A stretch of 64,000 bases of DNA from CALDOK01 sp964481655 (lineage in GTDB: Bacteria > Myxococcota_A > UBA796 > JAFGLY01), in the NCBI GenBank assembly GCA_964481655.1, contig CAYZVO010000010.1, positions 1 to 64,000 of the forward strand, read 5' to 3'. Shown here piece by piece: positions 24,277-32,645 of the stretch. The notes under the pieces are model-generated. The model made no database searches. It was given only the letters and a program-made list of their open reading frames with translations, and was not told where the DNA came from. The translations under genes and the position numbers were made by a program. Each line of letters begins with the position of its first letter. The stretch's first letter is position 1.

Positions 24277-25254
24277 ATGACCCTCGTCGTCGCCCTGCCC
24301 CTGATCCTCTCCGGCGCGCTGCACGCTGCGGAGACCTGTACGATCCAGGCCACCCAGTGGCTGCAGGACGGCCCCCTGCGGGCCGCCGTGGACGGCCCCA
24401 TCATCGCCCAGGCCCGGACGAGCCCAGAGCTGCTGGCGGTGGAGGCCGAGCTGGGGGGCGAGCCCCTCGGCGCGCTGGTGCGCATCGAGGACTCGGTGGC
24501 CAGGGTGGAGGCCTACATGGCCGCCGACGAGCTGCGGGTGCGCGCCCGCCGGCCCCTGTCCTTCGCCGACGACACCATCTACACCGGCAAGGCGGACCTG
24601 CGGGTCCGGGAGGTCGGCGCCACGGGGGTGAAGGTGGCCCCGATGGCGCTCCCCCCGTGGATCGAGGTGAACGGCTCCATGGGCGCCACGGTGGCCTGCG
24701 ACGATCTGGACCTGGTGGAGACCTGGCCCGGCGATCTGCGCCCCCTGGCCCTGGGCTCGGCCAAGCGCGGGGAGCGGGTCTACCTGAAGCCCGGTGAGCA
24801 CATCGAGCTGTCCCGCATCCCGGGCAGCTCGGCGGCGGTCACCCTGCACCCCACGGATTGGATTCCGGTGGAGGCGGTCTCGAAGGACGCCTCGGCGGTG
24901 CGCATCCTGGCGCGCTTCGACGGAGGGATCTTGGCGGGCTGGGTCGAGACGGACGCGGTGGCCGACGAACGCCCTCCGGTCGAGGAGGCCGAGCCCTCAC
25001 CGCCAGCGCCGGACGTCATCGAGGCCCCGCACAGCGGTGAGGCCAAGATCTGCAAGAAGGAGCTGCCCCTGTGGGTGACCGCCGGTGACGGCGACCACAT
25101 CCTGGGCACCCTGTCCGCCGGCACCGGGGTGATGGTGGGTGAGAAGGTCGAGGACCGGGTCACGGTCCACGCGGTCCCCAGCGCCACCGCCTGGTACCGC
25201 CGCGGGGACACCACCTGGTGGTTGGACGCCAAGGCCGCCCGCGGCTGCAAGTAG
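24277..25254 (+). CDS. Exported protein of unknown function
   Basis: 325 aa with an N-terminal signal peptide (hydrophobic core V-V-A-L-P-L-I-L-S-G-A-L-H-A-A). The rest is beta-rich with short repeated motifs ending in a pattern such as L-W-V-T-A-G-D-G-D-H-I-L-G-T-L-S-A-G-T-G-V-M-V-G, which looks like SH3b domains (V-x-x-G-D-x-L-x-x-L-x-x-G-x-x-V). A Pro/Glu-rich linker separates the halves at about residues 230-250. It precedes a Ser/Thr kinase gene by 84 nt on the same strand. No enzyme motif was seen; an envelope-binding role is only an inference. Confidence 0.65.
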   Translation: MTLVVALPLILSGALHAAETCTIQATQWLQDGPLRAAVDGPIIAQARTSPELLAVEAELGGEPLGALVRIEDSVARVEAYMAADELRVRARRPLSFADDTIYTGKADLRVREVGATGVKVAPMALPPWIEVNGSMGATVACDDLDLVETWPGDLRPLALGSAKRGERVYLKPGEHIELSRIPGSSAAVTLHPTDWIPVEAVSKDASAVRILARFDGGILAGWVETDAVADERPPVEEAEPSPPAPDVIEAPHSGEAKICKKELPLWVTAGDGDHILGTLSAGTGVMVGEKVEDRVTVHAVPSATAWYRRGDTTWWLDAKAARGCK

Positions 25255-25338
25255 CCCTGGGGGCTGCCTGGGGTCAGACGCGCCAGCCCCGTCGCCGACG
25301 GGGCGGGGACGCGGTATGGTCAGCTCCGGAGGTCCGCC

Positions 25339-26826
25339 GTGATCGGGCAGCAGATCGGCCACTATCGCCTGGATGAGCAGCTCGGAAAGGGCGGCTTCGG
25401 CACCGTCTACCGGGGCACCCACGCCCGGCTGCCCTCCCTGCGGGTGGCGGTCAAGGTGGTGCACCCGAACCTGGCCTCGGACCCCAGCTTCCAGAAGCTG
25501 CTGCAGAAAGAGGTCGAGGTCCTGCACGGCCTGCAGCACCCGGGCATCGTGGCCTTCCGCGACCTGCTGGTGGAGCAGGACAGCACCGCCATCGTGCTCG
25601 AGCTGCTCGAAGGCCTCGACCTGCGCCACGCCCTGCTGCAGGGGCCCTTCACGGCCTCGGAGGTCGCCCGGGTGCTCTACGAGCTGCTCGAGGCCCTGGC
25701 CTACGCCCACCGGCGCGGGGTGGTGCACCGGGACATCAAGCCCGAGAACATCTTCCTGTGCAGCGACGGGCGCTTGAAGCTGATGGACTTCGGCATCGCC
25801 AAGGTGGCCCACTCCACCCTGGCCAGCCAGAGCGGCATGGTCTCGGGGACCCTGGACTACATGGCGCCGGAGCGCTTCCGGCGGGAGTCCCCGGCCTCCT
25901 CCGACCTCTACGCCCTGGGCCTGGTGGCCTGGGAGCTGCTCACCGGGCGGCTGGCCTGTCCAGAGGGCGACATCCCCGCCAAGATCGGCTGGCACATGGG
26001 CCATGGCGCCCCCGACGTGCGCGAGGTGCTGCCCGGCTGCCCCGACTGGCTGGCGGAGCTCATCGCTCGCATGGCGGCCACGGACGCCCAGGAGCGCCCG
26101 GTGGACGCCGACGCCGCGCTGACCCTGCTCGAGGAGAGCTGGCCGTCGCCGGGCCCCCGGGCCTCCACCGGCGTGACCCCGCGCCACGCCGTGGGCTCCC
26201 CGACACCTCCGCCCCGTCGTGGCCCCTCGGCCCCGACCCTGGCCCCTGGCCTGGCCGACAGCCTCTGCGACATGCCCCTGGTGCAGAAGTCCACCCCCAC
26301 CTGGGCACCCGGTGTGGACGCGGGCCCGGCGCCCCGTCCCAGCCGGCCTCCCACGGGCATCTCGGACTACCGCGAGCCCCGGGGCGCGCCGCCTCCGCCT
26401 CGCGAGGCCCCCCGCTCGTTCTTCTCGGAGCTGGTGCCCCGCGGGGCCGGGCTGCTGCTGGCGGTCGTGGCCGTGCTCGCCGTGATCGGCGGCAGCCTGC
26501 TGGCCCTGGGCGTGGCGGCGGGCTCGGAGCCCCACGAGCAGATGGGCATGGGCCTGGGGTTGGTGTCCATCATCGCCACCCCGGCGGGCTCGCTGTTCTT
26601 CTTCCTGGCGGCCCTGGTGGACGGCCGCGCCCTGGCCCGGTCGCTGTACTTCGGGCTGTCGGCCCTGGCGATGCTGGGCACCGCGGTGATCATGCCCGTC
26701 GCGATGATGGCCGACGAGCTGGATCTGGCCAGCGCCATCACCGGCGGCGTCTGCTGCGGCGGCCTGCCCATGCTGCTGCCGGGCTTGCTCTGCGTGCTCT
26801 TCGCGGGGGGGGGCGGGGGGGCCGTG
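25339..26826 (+). CDS. Hanks-type Ser/Thr protein kinase with C-terminal membrane domain (3' end uncertain)
   Basis: Residues 4-270 form a eukaryotic-like kinase domain: Gly loop G-K-G-G-F-G-T-V-Y, V-A-V-K with the ATP Lys, catalytic V-H-R-D-I-K-P-E-N, D-F-G and A-P-E. A Pro-rich linker (about 270-360) leads to about four hydrophobic helices, so the kinase domain should face the cytosol. GTG 25339 has GGAGGT 6 nt upstream. At 26806-26820 the frame enters G9-C-G7, and the frame as written runs on to 27411 antisense to the next gene, with nonsense-like composition. A 1-nt slip in the G run would stop it at TGA 26824-26826, right after the last helix, so I place the end there. Confidence 0.82.
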
Positions 26827-26886
26827 ACGCGTTCGCGCGGCGCAGCGGGGCGGGGCTGTTCTCGGGGCGCGACGGGGGGGGGCGGG

Positions 26887-27405
26887 CTACTCGGCGGGGG
26901 GCTCCTGCATGGCCTGGCGCATCCGGCCCTGGCGGCCGCGGGCGCGCTCCGCGCGGTCGAGGACCACGGCCTGCTGCTCGCTGGTCAGGGTCTCGAAGAA
27001 CTCCACCCCGGCGCTGGCGATGGCGTGGTGCATCTCGCTCTGGCGGGCCAGGCGCTCGTCGATGAGGGCGTGGATGGCCTCGCTGTCCACGGGATCGGCC
27101 TCGAGGGCGGCCATGATGGTCTCCTTCTCGGCCAGGCGCTCCTCGCGGTGGGACTCGGCCTGCTCGCGCAGCTCGGCGCGCAGCTCCTGGGCCAGGGCCT
27201 CCTGGTTCTCGTTCAGGTCGAGGTCCGCGATCAGCTGCCCGATCTGACCCATGCCGGGGCCGCCGGCGCCGCGGGCGCGCATGGCGTGGCGGGCTTCCAT
27301 GCCCTGGCGACCCTGCTGGGCGATGGCGGTGGTGCCGATGACGGTGACGGCGCCGAGGGTGGCGAAGCCGAGGCCGAAGACGATGGTGCGGAGGGTGGTG
27401 GACAT
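26887..27405 (-). CDS. Spy/CpxP-like periplasmic protein
   Basis: 172 aa. Signal peptide (F-G-L-G-F-A-T-L-G-A-V-T-V-I-G-T-T-A-I-A), then an all-helical body with two motifs of the LTxxQ type: L-N-E-N-Q-E-A-L-A-Q-E-L and L-T-S-E-Q-Q-A-V-V-L-D-R-A, the pattern of Spy/CpxP envelope chaperones and metal-resistance CnrR/ZraP proteins. It is rich in Met, Gln, Arg and Glu. ATG 27405 has AAGGAG 7 nt upstream. It is convergent with the kinase. A role in envelope stress, or as a chaperone or metal sensor, is inferred from the family. Confidence 0.82.
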   Translation of the reverse strand: MSTTLRTIVFGLGFATLGAVTVIGTTAIAQQGRQGMEARHAMRARGAGGPGMGQIGQLIADLDLNENQEALAQELRAELREQAESHREERLAEKETIMAALEADPVDSEAIHALIDERLARQSEMHHAIASAGVEFFETLTSEQQAVVLDRAERARGRQGRMRQAMQEPPAE

Positions 27406-27583
27406 GCGTGACTCCTTCGTGGGCTGGGATGGTGACGGGCTGTCATCCACGTTTTCAACCTACGGCTGCGCTGTTGGCTCCCCATGGGGGTCGTCCCAAG
27501 GAAGCCTGCACTGTGTGAAGGATTGTTGCGGCGGCCCGCGGTCACCTTGGCCCGGTCACCGGGTCGGGCTACACCGCGACTCC

Positions 27584-28402
27584 ATGCGCATCCACCACCT
27601 CGACTGCGGCAGCATGACCCCGCCTGGTGCTCGATTCCTCGGCGTGCCTCAGGGCGCCTGGGGGCCGGCCCGGCTGGCCACCCACTGCCTGCTGGCCGAG
27701 CTGCCGGATCGCCTGGTGCTGGTGGACACGGGCTTCGGGCTGCTGGACATCCACGATCCCCTGCGCCGGCTGGGGCCCAGCTTCCTGGCCATCTCCCACC
27801 CCCAGCTCGAGCCCATGCAGGCGGCCATCCGCCAGGTCCAGGCCCTGGGCTTCCAGCCGCAGGACGTCACCGACATCCTGCTGACCCACATGGACCTGGA
27901 CCACGCCGGCGGCCTGGCGGACTTCCCGTGGGCCCGGGTGCACATCGCCCGCGCCGAGCACCAGGCCGCCACGGTGAACCCCAGCCGGGCCGAGCGGCAG
28001 CGCTACCGGCTCATGCAGTGGTCCCACGGCCCCCACTGGGTCACCCACGGTGGCGGTGGCGAGCGCTGGATGGGCTTCGAGGGCGTGCGTCCCGTCCAGG
28101 GGCTGGGCGCGGACCTGCTCCGGGTGCCCTTGCCCGGCCACACCCGCGGCCACACCGGCTACGCCCTGCGCGGCGAGCACGGCTGGGTGCTGCACGCGGG
28201 TGACGCCATCTTCGACCGCCGGGAGCTGGGCTTCTGGCGCCACCCGCCGGTGGCCCTGCGCGCCTACCAGCGCAGCCTGGCCGTCGATGTGCGGGCCCGC
28301 AAGCGCAGCCGTGCGGCGCTGGCCCATTGCCACCAGGAGCACGGGCACGAGGTGGAGATCCTCTGCACCCACGAGGCCTCGGCGTTGAACGAGCGGGGCT
28401 GA
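27584..28402 (+). CDS. Metallo-beta-lactamase-fold hydrolase (lactonase-like)
   Basis: 272-aa cytoplasmic hydrolase. The di-zinc motif H-M-D-L-D-H (T-H-M-D-L-D-H-A-G-G) is followed by a later metal His (L-P-G-H-T-R-G-H) and Asp (H-A-G-D-A-I-F). The arrangement resembles N-acyl-homoserine lactonases and similar MBL hydrolases: V-D-T-G-F-G near the N-terminus, then the HxxxDH strand. Substrate cannot be read from the sequence. The start ATG begins M-R-I-H-H-L-D-C-G and has only a weak ribosome-binding site. It is divergent from the Spy-like gene. Confidence 0.87.
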   Translation: MRIHHLDCGSMTPPGARFLGVPQGAWGPARLATHCLLAELPDRLVLVDTGFGLLDIHDPLRRLGPSFLAISHPQLEPMQAAIRQVQALGFQPQDVTDILLTHMDLDHAGGLADFPWARVHIARAEHQAATVNPSRAERQRYRLMQWSHGPHWVTHGGGGERWMGFEGVRPVQGLGADLLRVPLPGHTRGHTGYALRGEHGWVLHAGDAIFDRRELGFWRHPPVALRAYQRSLAVDVRARKRSRAALAHCHQEHGHEVEILCTHEASALNERG

Positions 28403-28414
28403 CCGATCAGCGGA

Positions 28415-29302
28415 TCAGCGGCGGCGGCGTCCCGCGATGGCGGCACCGAGCAGGGCGAGCAGACCGAGCAGGCCGCCGCTGTGGCCCGCGCTGCTGCAGC
28501 CCTTGTCGGGGGCTTCCCGGGCGCCCTCGGTGCCGACGTACTCGTCCAGCTGCGCGTAGACGTTCTGCATCTGGCTGATGAGCAGCAGCTGGGCCTGGTT
28601 CTCGGAGATGGGCAGCCCATCCCAGTAGGCCTCGACCCACATGGACTGCAGGGCCAGGGTGCCCTCGCCGTAGGGCAGCAGGACGTTGAGGTAGTACTGG
28701 TCGTGGATCTCGATCCAGTCGACCCCGATGTCGATGGGGACATCGAGCCAGGTGCGCTGCACCCAGACGGTGCCCTTCTCGGTCTCCACCCAGCGGTACT
28801 GGCCGTGGTTGTTGATGATCATCTCCCCGATGATCGGGTAGTCATCCTCGATGTAGTTCTGGACCTCGGCGAAGTCGCAGCTCATGTCCTCGAAGCAGTC
28901 GGCGTCGGTGAGGTAGGTGCGCTCGTAGTGTTCGTGGGCGTCGGGGAAGAGGTCTTCCTGGTCGTCCACCAGCTGGGGCACGCCCAGGGCGTAGGGGGTG
29001 TAGACGCTCTCGGTGCCGACCGCCGCGCCTACCATCGCGTCGGTGTTGCGGTCGCGATCGTCCAGGGCGCTCACCGTCGTGTCGCTCAGGTTGGTGACCG
29101 AGTAGCCCTCGAAGGTCTCATCGAGGTTGTTCAGCAGCCAGGTGTCGAGGTTGTACAGGCCCTGCTCGAGGGCGTCGGGGTGCTCGTCGTCGTAGTGGGC
29201 GAAGAGGTAGCCGCACAGCTCGTCGAGCTCCTCGGGCGCCGGCGGGACCTGTCGGCAGCCGACGGCGAGCAGGGCGAAGGGGATGAGTGCGATGGCGCGC
29301 AT
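28415..29302 (-). CDS. Lipoprotein with MYXO-CTERM sorting tail
   Basis: 295 aa. The signal peptide ends in a lipobox (L-A-V-G-C). The body is acidic and aromatic-rich (many D, Y, W) with no recognised domain. The C-terminus is G-C-S-S-A-G-H-S-G-G followed by a Leu/Ala helix and R-R-R-R, the MYXO-CTERM tail expected to be cleaved by myxosortase (a rhombo-type sortase system). Carrying both an N-terminal lipobox and this tail is unusual. ATG 29302 has only a weak site; ATG 29335 would place extra residues before the signal. The promoter should lie in the AT-richer spacer 29303-29392. Confidence 0.8.
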   Translation of the reverse strand: MRAIALIPFALLAVGCRQVPPAPEELDELCGYLFAHYDDEHPDALEQGLYNLDTWLLNNLDETFEGYSVTNLSDTTVSALDDRDRNTDAMVGAAVGTESVYTPYALGVPQLVDDQEDLFPDAHEHYERTYLTDADCFEDMSCDFAEVQNYIEDDYPIIGEMIINNHGQYRWVETEKGTVWVQRTWLDVPIDIGVDWIEIHDQYYLNVLLPYGEGTLALQSMWVEAYWDGLPISENQAQLLLISQMQNVYAQLDEYVGTEGAREAPDKGCSSAGHSGGLLGLLALLGAAIAGRRRR

Positions 29303-29392
29303 GGCGTACCCGGGGTGCGTGATCGGGCACAGCATATACCGGAAACAGCGCGGGGTGCAGCGGCGGAAATCGCGTTGGTATCGCGCTTATCA

Positions 29393-29408
29393 CTGACCCA
29401 CGGGTCAG
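29393..29408 (-). terminator. Inverted repeat overlapping the aminotransferase stop codon
   Basis: CTGACCC and GGGTCAG with a 2-nt centre (29400-29401). The aminotransferase stop TGA lies inside the right arm (29405-29407). It could be a terminator hairpin of the rarA-aminotransferase operon or an operator for the lipoprotein gene next to it. Confidence 0.4.
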
Positions 29409-30553
29409 AATTGGTGGGCGTCCGCCAGCAGCTCGACCACCCGGTCCAGCTCGTCGGGGGTCGTGTAGCCGTGGGGAGCGAGGCGCAAGGCCCCCCCGCG
29501 CACCGAGGCCAGCACGCCGCGGTCCTCGAGCTGGGCCGGCAGCCGATCGAAGTCCACGCCGGGGCGGGTGCAGAGCACGATCCCGGACTTTTCTCCGTCG
29601 TGATCCCGCGGTGAGAGCACCCGCCAGCCGCCGCGCTCGAGCCCCTCACAGAGCCCATCGGTCAGCGCGATGAGGCGCGCCGCGAAGGCCGCAGGTCCAG
29701 GCTCCGCGAGCAGCTCGAGGCTGCCCGCCATGCCGTGGATCCCCGCCAGGTTGGGGGAGCCGGGCTGGAAGCGTCGGGCGTCGGGCATCAGGGGTTGCTC
29801 GAGGTCGAACACGTCGAAGGGGCGGCCCACGGACAGCCAGCCCTGCACCACCGGCTCGAGGCGCTCCATGGCGCGCGGGGAGGCGTAGCCCAGGCCGATG
29901 CCCTCGGGCCCCAGCAGCCACTTGTGGGCGTCGGCCGCCAGCAGGTCCACCCCGTTTGTGGCGGCGTCCACGGGGAACACCCCCAGGCCCTGGATGGCGT
30001 CGAGCACGAACAGGGCGTCGTGGCGACGGCAGAGCTCGGCGATGGGCGCGAGCTCGACGCGGAAGCCGGAGCGGAACTGCACGAAGCTCACGCTCAGCGC
30101 CGCGGTGCGGTCGTCCATCGCCGCGGCGATGTCGTCGATGTGCACCCGCTCGTCCCGCTGGGGCACGAAGCGCAGCTCGACCCCACGGTTCCGCAGGTGG
30201 AACCAAGGCCGCAGGTTGGAGGGGAACTCCCGCTCCACCAGCACCACGTTGTCACCGGGCTGTACGGGCAGGCCGGTGGACGCCACGCCGATGCCCTGGC
30301 TGGTGCTGGTGACGAAGAAGACGCCCTCGAGGGGGCAGCCCATGATGCGGGCGCCCAGCTGGCGGGCGCGGCGCGCGGCCTGGACGGGGACCCGTGGGTA
30401 GTGGGCGCCGCCGTGGGCCACCAGCTCGTCGAGGTAGGCCTGCATTCCTCGCTGACAGCGAAGGGGCAGGGGGGCCACCGCGGCGTGGGCCAGGTAGGTC
30501 CAGCGCTCGGCCGAGGGGAACTCGGCGCGCATCGCCAGCCAGGGATCAGTCAT
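29405..30553 (-). CDS. Class-V aminotransferase (cysteine desulfurase-like PLP enzyme)
   Basis: 382-aa fold-type I PLP enzyme. Key features: T-S-T-S-Q-G-I near the PLP phosphate site, V-L-D-A-I-Q-G-L-G with the PLP-contact Asp, and D-A-H-K-W-L-L-G-P-E-G with the Schiff-base Lys. This is the class-V group that includes cysteine desulfurases, isopenicillin-N epimerase-like proteins and kynureninase. No active-site Cys loop typical of IscS is evident, so desulfurase activity is not certain. Its start overlaps the rarA stop by 8 nt, giving a two-gene operon. Confidence 0.87.
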   Translation of the reverse strand: MTDPWLAMRAEFPSAERWTYLAHAAVAPLPLRCQRGMQAYLDELVAHGGAHYPRVPVQAARRARQLGARIMGCPLEGVFFVTSTSQGIGVASTGLPVQPGDNVVLVEREFPSNLRPWFHLRNRGVELRFVPQRDERVHIDDIAAAMDDRTAALSVSFVQFRSGFRVELAPIAELCRRHDALFVLDAIQGLGVFPVDAATNGVDLLAADAHKWLLGPEGIGLGYASPRAMERLEPVVQGWLSVGRPFDVFDLEQPLMPDARRFQPGSPNLAGIHGMAGSLELLAEPGPAAFAARLIALTDGLCEGLERGGWRVLSPRDHDGEKSGIVLCTRPGVDFDRLPAQLEDRGVLASVRGGALRLAPHGYTTPDELDRVVELLADAHQF

Positions 30554-31850
30554 CGCCCTGCTCGCGGGTGGCCAGCTGCTGGGCCCACCAGGCGAGCCGG
30601 TCGGCGATGGTCTTCTCGGTGCCGTGGGGGGCGGGCCGGTAGTAGACGTCGCCGGCGACCTGATCCGGCCGGTACTGCTGGGCCACGATGTGGTGGGGGT
30701 GGTCGTGGGGGTAGCGGTAGCCGGCGCCGTGGCCCGCTCGCTTCGCCAGCTTGGTGGGCGCGTTGCGCAGGTGCAGGGGTACGGGCAGGGAGCCGGTGGC
30801 CTTGACCCGGGCCAGGGCCGCGTCGATGGCCTTGTAGGCGGCGTTGCTCTTGGGGGCCGAGCTGCAGTAGGTCACGGCCTGGGCCAGGGGGATGCGGGCC
30901 TCGGGCATCCCGGTGAGCTGCACGGCCTGGGCCGCGGCCACGGCCAGCTGCAGGGCCCGTGGATCGGCGTTGCCGACGTCCTCGGCCGCGAAGATCACGA
31001 CCCGGCGCGCCACGGCCTCGGGGGGCTCTCCGCCCGCCAGCAGGCGGGCCAGCCAGTAGACCGCCGCGTCCACGTCGGAGCCGCGCATGGACTTGATGAA
31101 GGCCGACAGCACGTCGTAGTGGGCGTCGCCGTCGCGGTCGTGGCGCAGCTGGGCGGCGTCCACCAGCCGGGAGAGGGTCTCGAGATCGATGGCGCTCCCC
31201 GGCTCCACCCGGCGGGCCACGTCTTCGAGCAGGCTCAGGGCCCGGCGGGCGTCGCCATCGGCCGCGGCGGCCAGGGCGTCGAGGGCGTCCGGCTCCAGCT
31301 CGAGGCCGAGGCTCCCCAGGCCCCGTTCGGCGTCGGTCAGGGCTCGCTCGAGCAGGCTGCGGACGGCGTCGGGCTCGAGGGGCTCGAGGCGCACGATGCG
31401 GCAGCGGGAGCGCAGGGCCGGGATGACGTAGAAGCCCGGGTTCTCGGTGGTGGCCCCCAGCAGCGTGACCGTCCCGGCCTCGACATGGGGCAGCAGGGCG
31501 TCCTGCTGGGCCTTGTTCCAGCGATGGATCTCGTCCACGAACAGCACGGTGGCGCGCTGCTCGAGGCCGTCCCGGGCGATCTGGGCCTGCTTGACCGCGG
31601 CGCGCAGATCGGCGACCCCGGACAGGACCGCGGACAGCTGCACGAAGCGAGCACCCGTGCCGCCGGCGAACAGCCGCGCCAGGGTGGTCTTGCCGGTGCC
31701 CGGCGGGCCCTGGAAGATCACCGAGGGCAGGGGGCCCGTGCCCAGCTGGCGCAGCAGCCCCCCGGGGCCGGCCAGGTGGTCCTGGCCCATGACCTCGTCG
31801 ATGGTGCGGGGCCGCATGCGGTCGGCGAGGGGGGCCTCGGGTGCCGTCAT
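30546..31850 (-). CDS. rarA: Replication-associated recombination protein RarA (MgsA)
   Basis: 434-aa AAA+ clamp-loader-like ATPase acting at stalled replication forks. Motifs: L-A-D-R-M-R-P-x-T-x-D-E-V-x-G-Q at the start, Walker A G-P-P-G-T-G-K-T-T, Walker B V-L-F-V-D-E-I-H-R-W-N-K, sensor-1 L-L-G-A-T-T-E-N-P, and the C-terminal signature Y-K-A-I-D-A-A...L-R-N-A-P-T-K-L. It ends with the H-D-H-P-x-H-I-V-A-Q-Q-Y tail typical of the family. ATG 31850 fits the family start. The open frame continues about 1.2 kb further upstream but is antisense to the lpxH-like gene. Confidence 0.94.
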   Translation of the reverse strand: MTAPEAPLADRMRPRTIDEVMGQDHLAGPGGLLRQLGTGPLPSVIFQGPPGTGKTTLARLFAGGTGARFVQLSAVLSGVADLRAAVKQAQIARDGLEQRATVLFVDEIHRWNKAQQDALLPHVEAGTVTLLGATTENPGFYVIPALRSRCRIVRLEPLEPDAVRSLLERALTDAERGLGSLGLELEPDALDALAAAADGDARRALSLLEDVARRVEPGSAIDLETLSRLVDAAQLRHDRDGDAHYDVLSAFIKSMRGSDVDAAVYWLARLLAGGEPPEAVARRVVIFAAEDVGNADPRALQLAVAAAQAVQLTGMPEARIPLAQAVTYCSSAPKSNAAYKAIDAALARVKATGSLPVPLHLRNAPTKLAKRAGHGAGYRYPHDHPHHIVAQQYRPDQVAGDVYYRPAPHGTEKTIADRLAWWAQQLATREQGDD

Positions 31851-31898
31851 GGCCGCCCCGTAATGCGCGCTCCCGGCTCGGTCGATAGGCTGACTCCC

Positions 31899-32624
31899 AT
31901 GCGAGCTGTGCTCATCTCCGACGCCCACATCGACGCCATCGACGATCCCGTCCAGGATCGCCTGGTGGCCTTCCTCGATCGCCTCGAGGCCGATCGCCTC
32001 GTGCTGCTCGGGGACATCTTCCATCGCTGGTGGGCGCTCCCCGGGATCTTCCCCGCCTACCTCCCCACCGTGGACGCCCTGCGGCGGGTGGCCCGGCGGG
32101 GGGTGAGGGTGGAGCTGCTGCTGGGCAACCACGACTTCGCCTTCCGCGAGGACCTCGCCGAGGATCTCGGCATCGAGGTGCACGAGCGCCTGGGCTTCGA
32201 GCTCGACGGGCTGCAGATCCTGGCCTGCCACGGCGACCAGGCTGTCGGCGAGCGCCAGTACAGGCTCTACCACCGCCTGCTGCGCGGGCGGGCCTTCGAT
32301 CTGGCCCTGCGCGTGGCGGGGCCTGCACGGGCCTGGGATCTCCTGGGCCGCCTCGCGGGGAGCACCGAGAAGACCGGCCGCTGCCCCGAGAGCCTGCTCG
32401 AGGCCCAGCGGGCCTACGCCCGGGAGCAGCTGGCGTTGGGCTTCGATCTGGTGGTCATGGGCCACAGCCACGTGCCCGAGCAGCGGCAGTGGTCCGAGGG
32501 TGCCTACATCAACGCCGGCTCGTTCCGCGACCCGGGCAGCTGGGTCGAGATCGAGGACGGGACCGTGCGGTTGCGGGGTGTGGACCCGGCCGAGGCCGAC
32601 CCTTCCCCGTGCTATACCCCCTGA
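31899..32624 (+). CDS. lpxH: LpxH-like metallophosphoesterase
   Basis: 241 aa, the length of UDP-2,3-diacylglucosamine diphosphatase LpxH, a lipid A pathway enzyme. Metal-binding motifs appear in the right order: I-S-D-A-H (DxH), L-L-G-D-I-F (GD), L-L-G-N-H-D (GNHD), C-H-G-D and M-G-H-S-H (GHxH). This fits the calcineurin-like fold and the LpxH/YbbF subgroup, but a related phosphoesterase such as a sugar-nucleotide diphosphatase cannot be ruled out without comparison. It is divergent from rarA, with 48 bp between starts. It is followed 21 nt later by a membrane protein gene, possibly in the same operon. Confidence 0.75.
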   Translation: MRAVLISDAHIDAIDDPVQDRLVAFLDRLEADRLVLLGDIFHRWWALPGIFPAYLPTVDALRRVARRGVRVELLLGNHDFAFREDLAEDLGIEVHERLGFELDGLQILACHGDQAVGERQYRLYHRLLRGRAFDLALRVAGPARAWDLLGRLAGSTEKTGRCPESLLEAQRAYAREQLALGFDLVVMGHSHVPEQRQWSEGAYINAGSFRDPGSWVEIEDGTVRLRGVDPAEADPSPCYTP

Positions 32625-32645
32625 CGCCCCCGCAGGAGCCCCCCA

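Noticed and set aside
25339..27411. Kinase open frame read to 27411
   Set aside because: The last 580 nt are antisense to the Spy-like gene with shadow-like composition; the frame is lost at the G runs.
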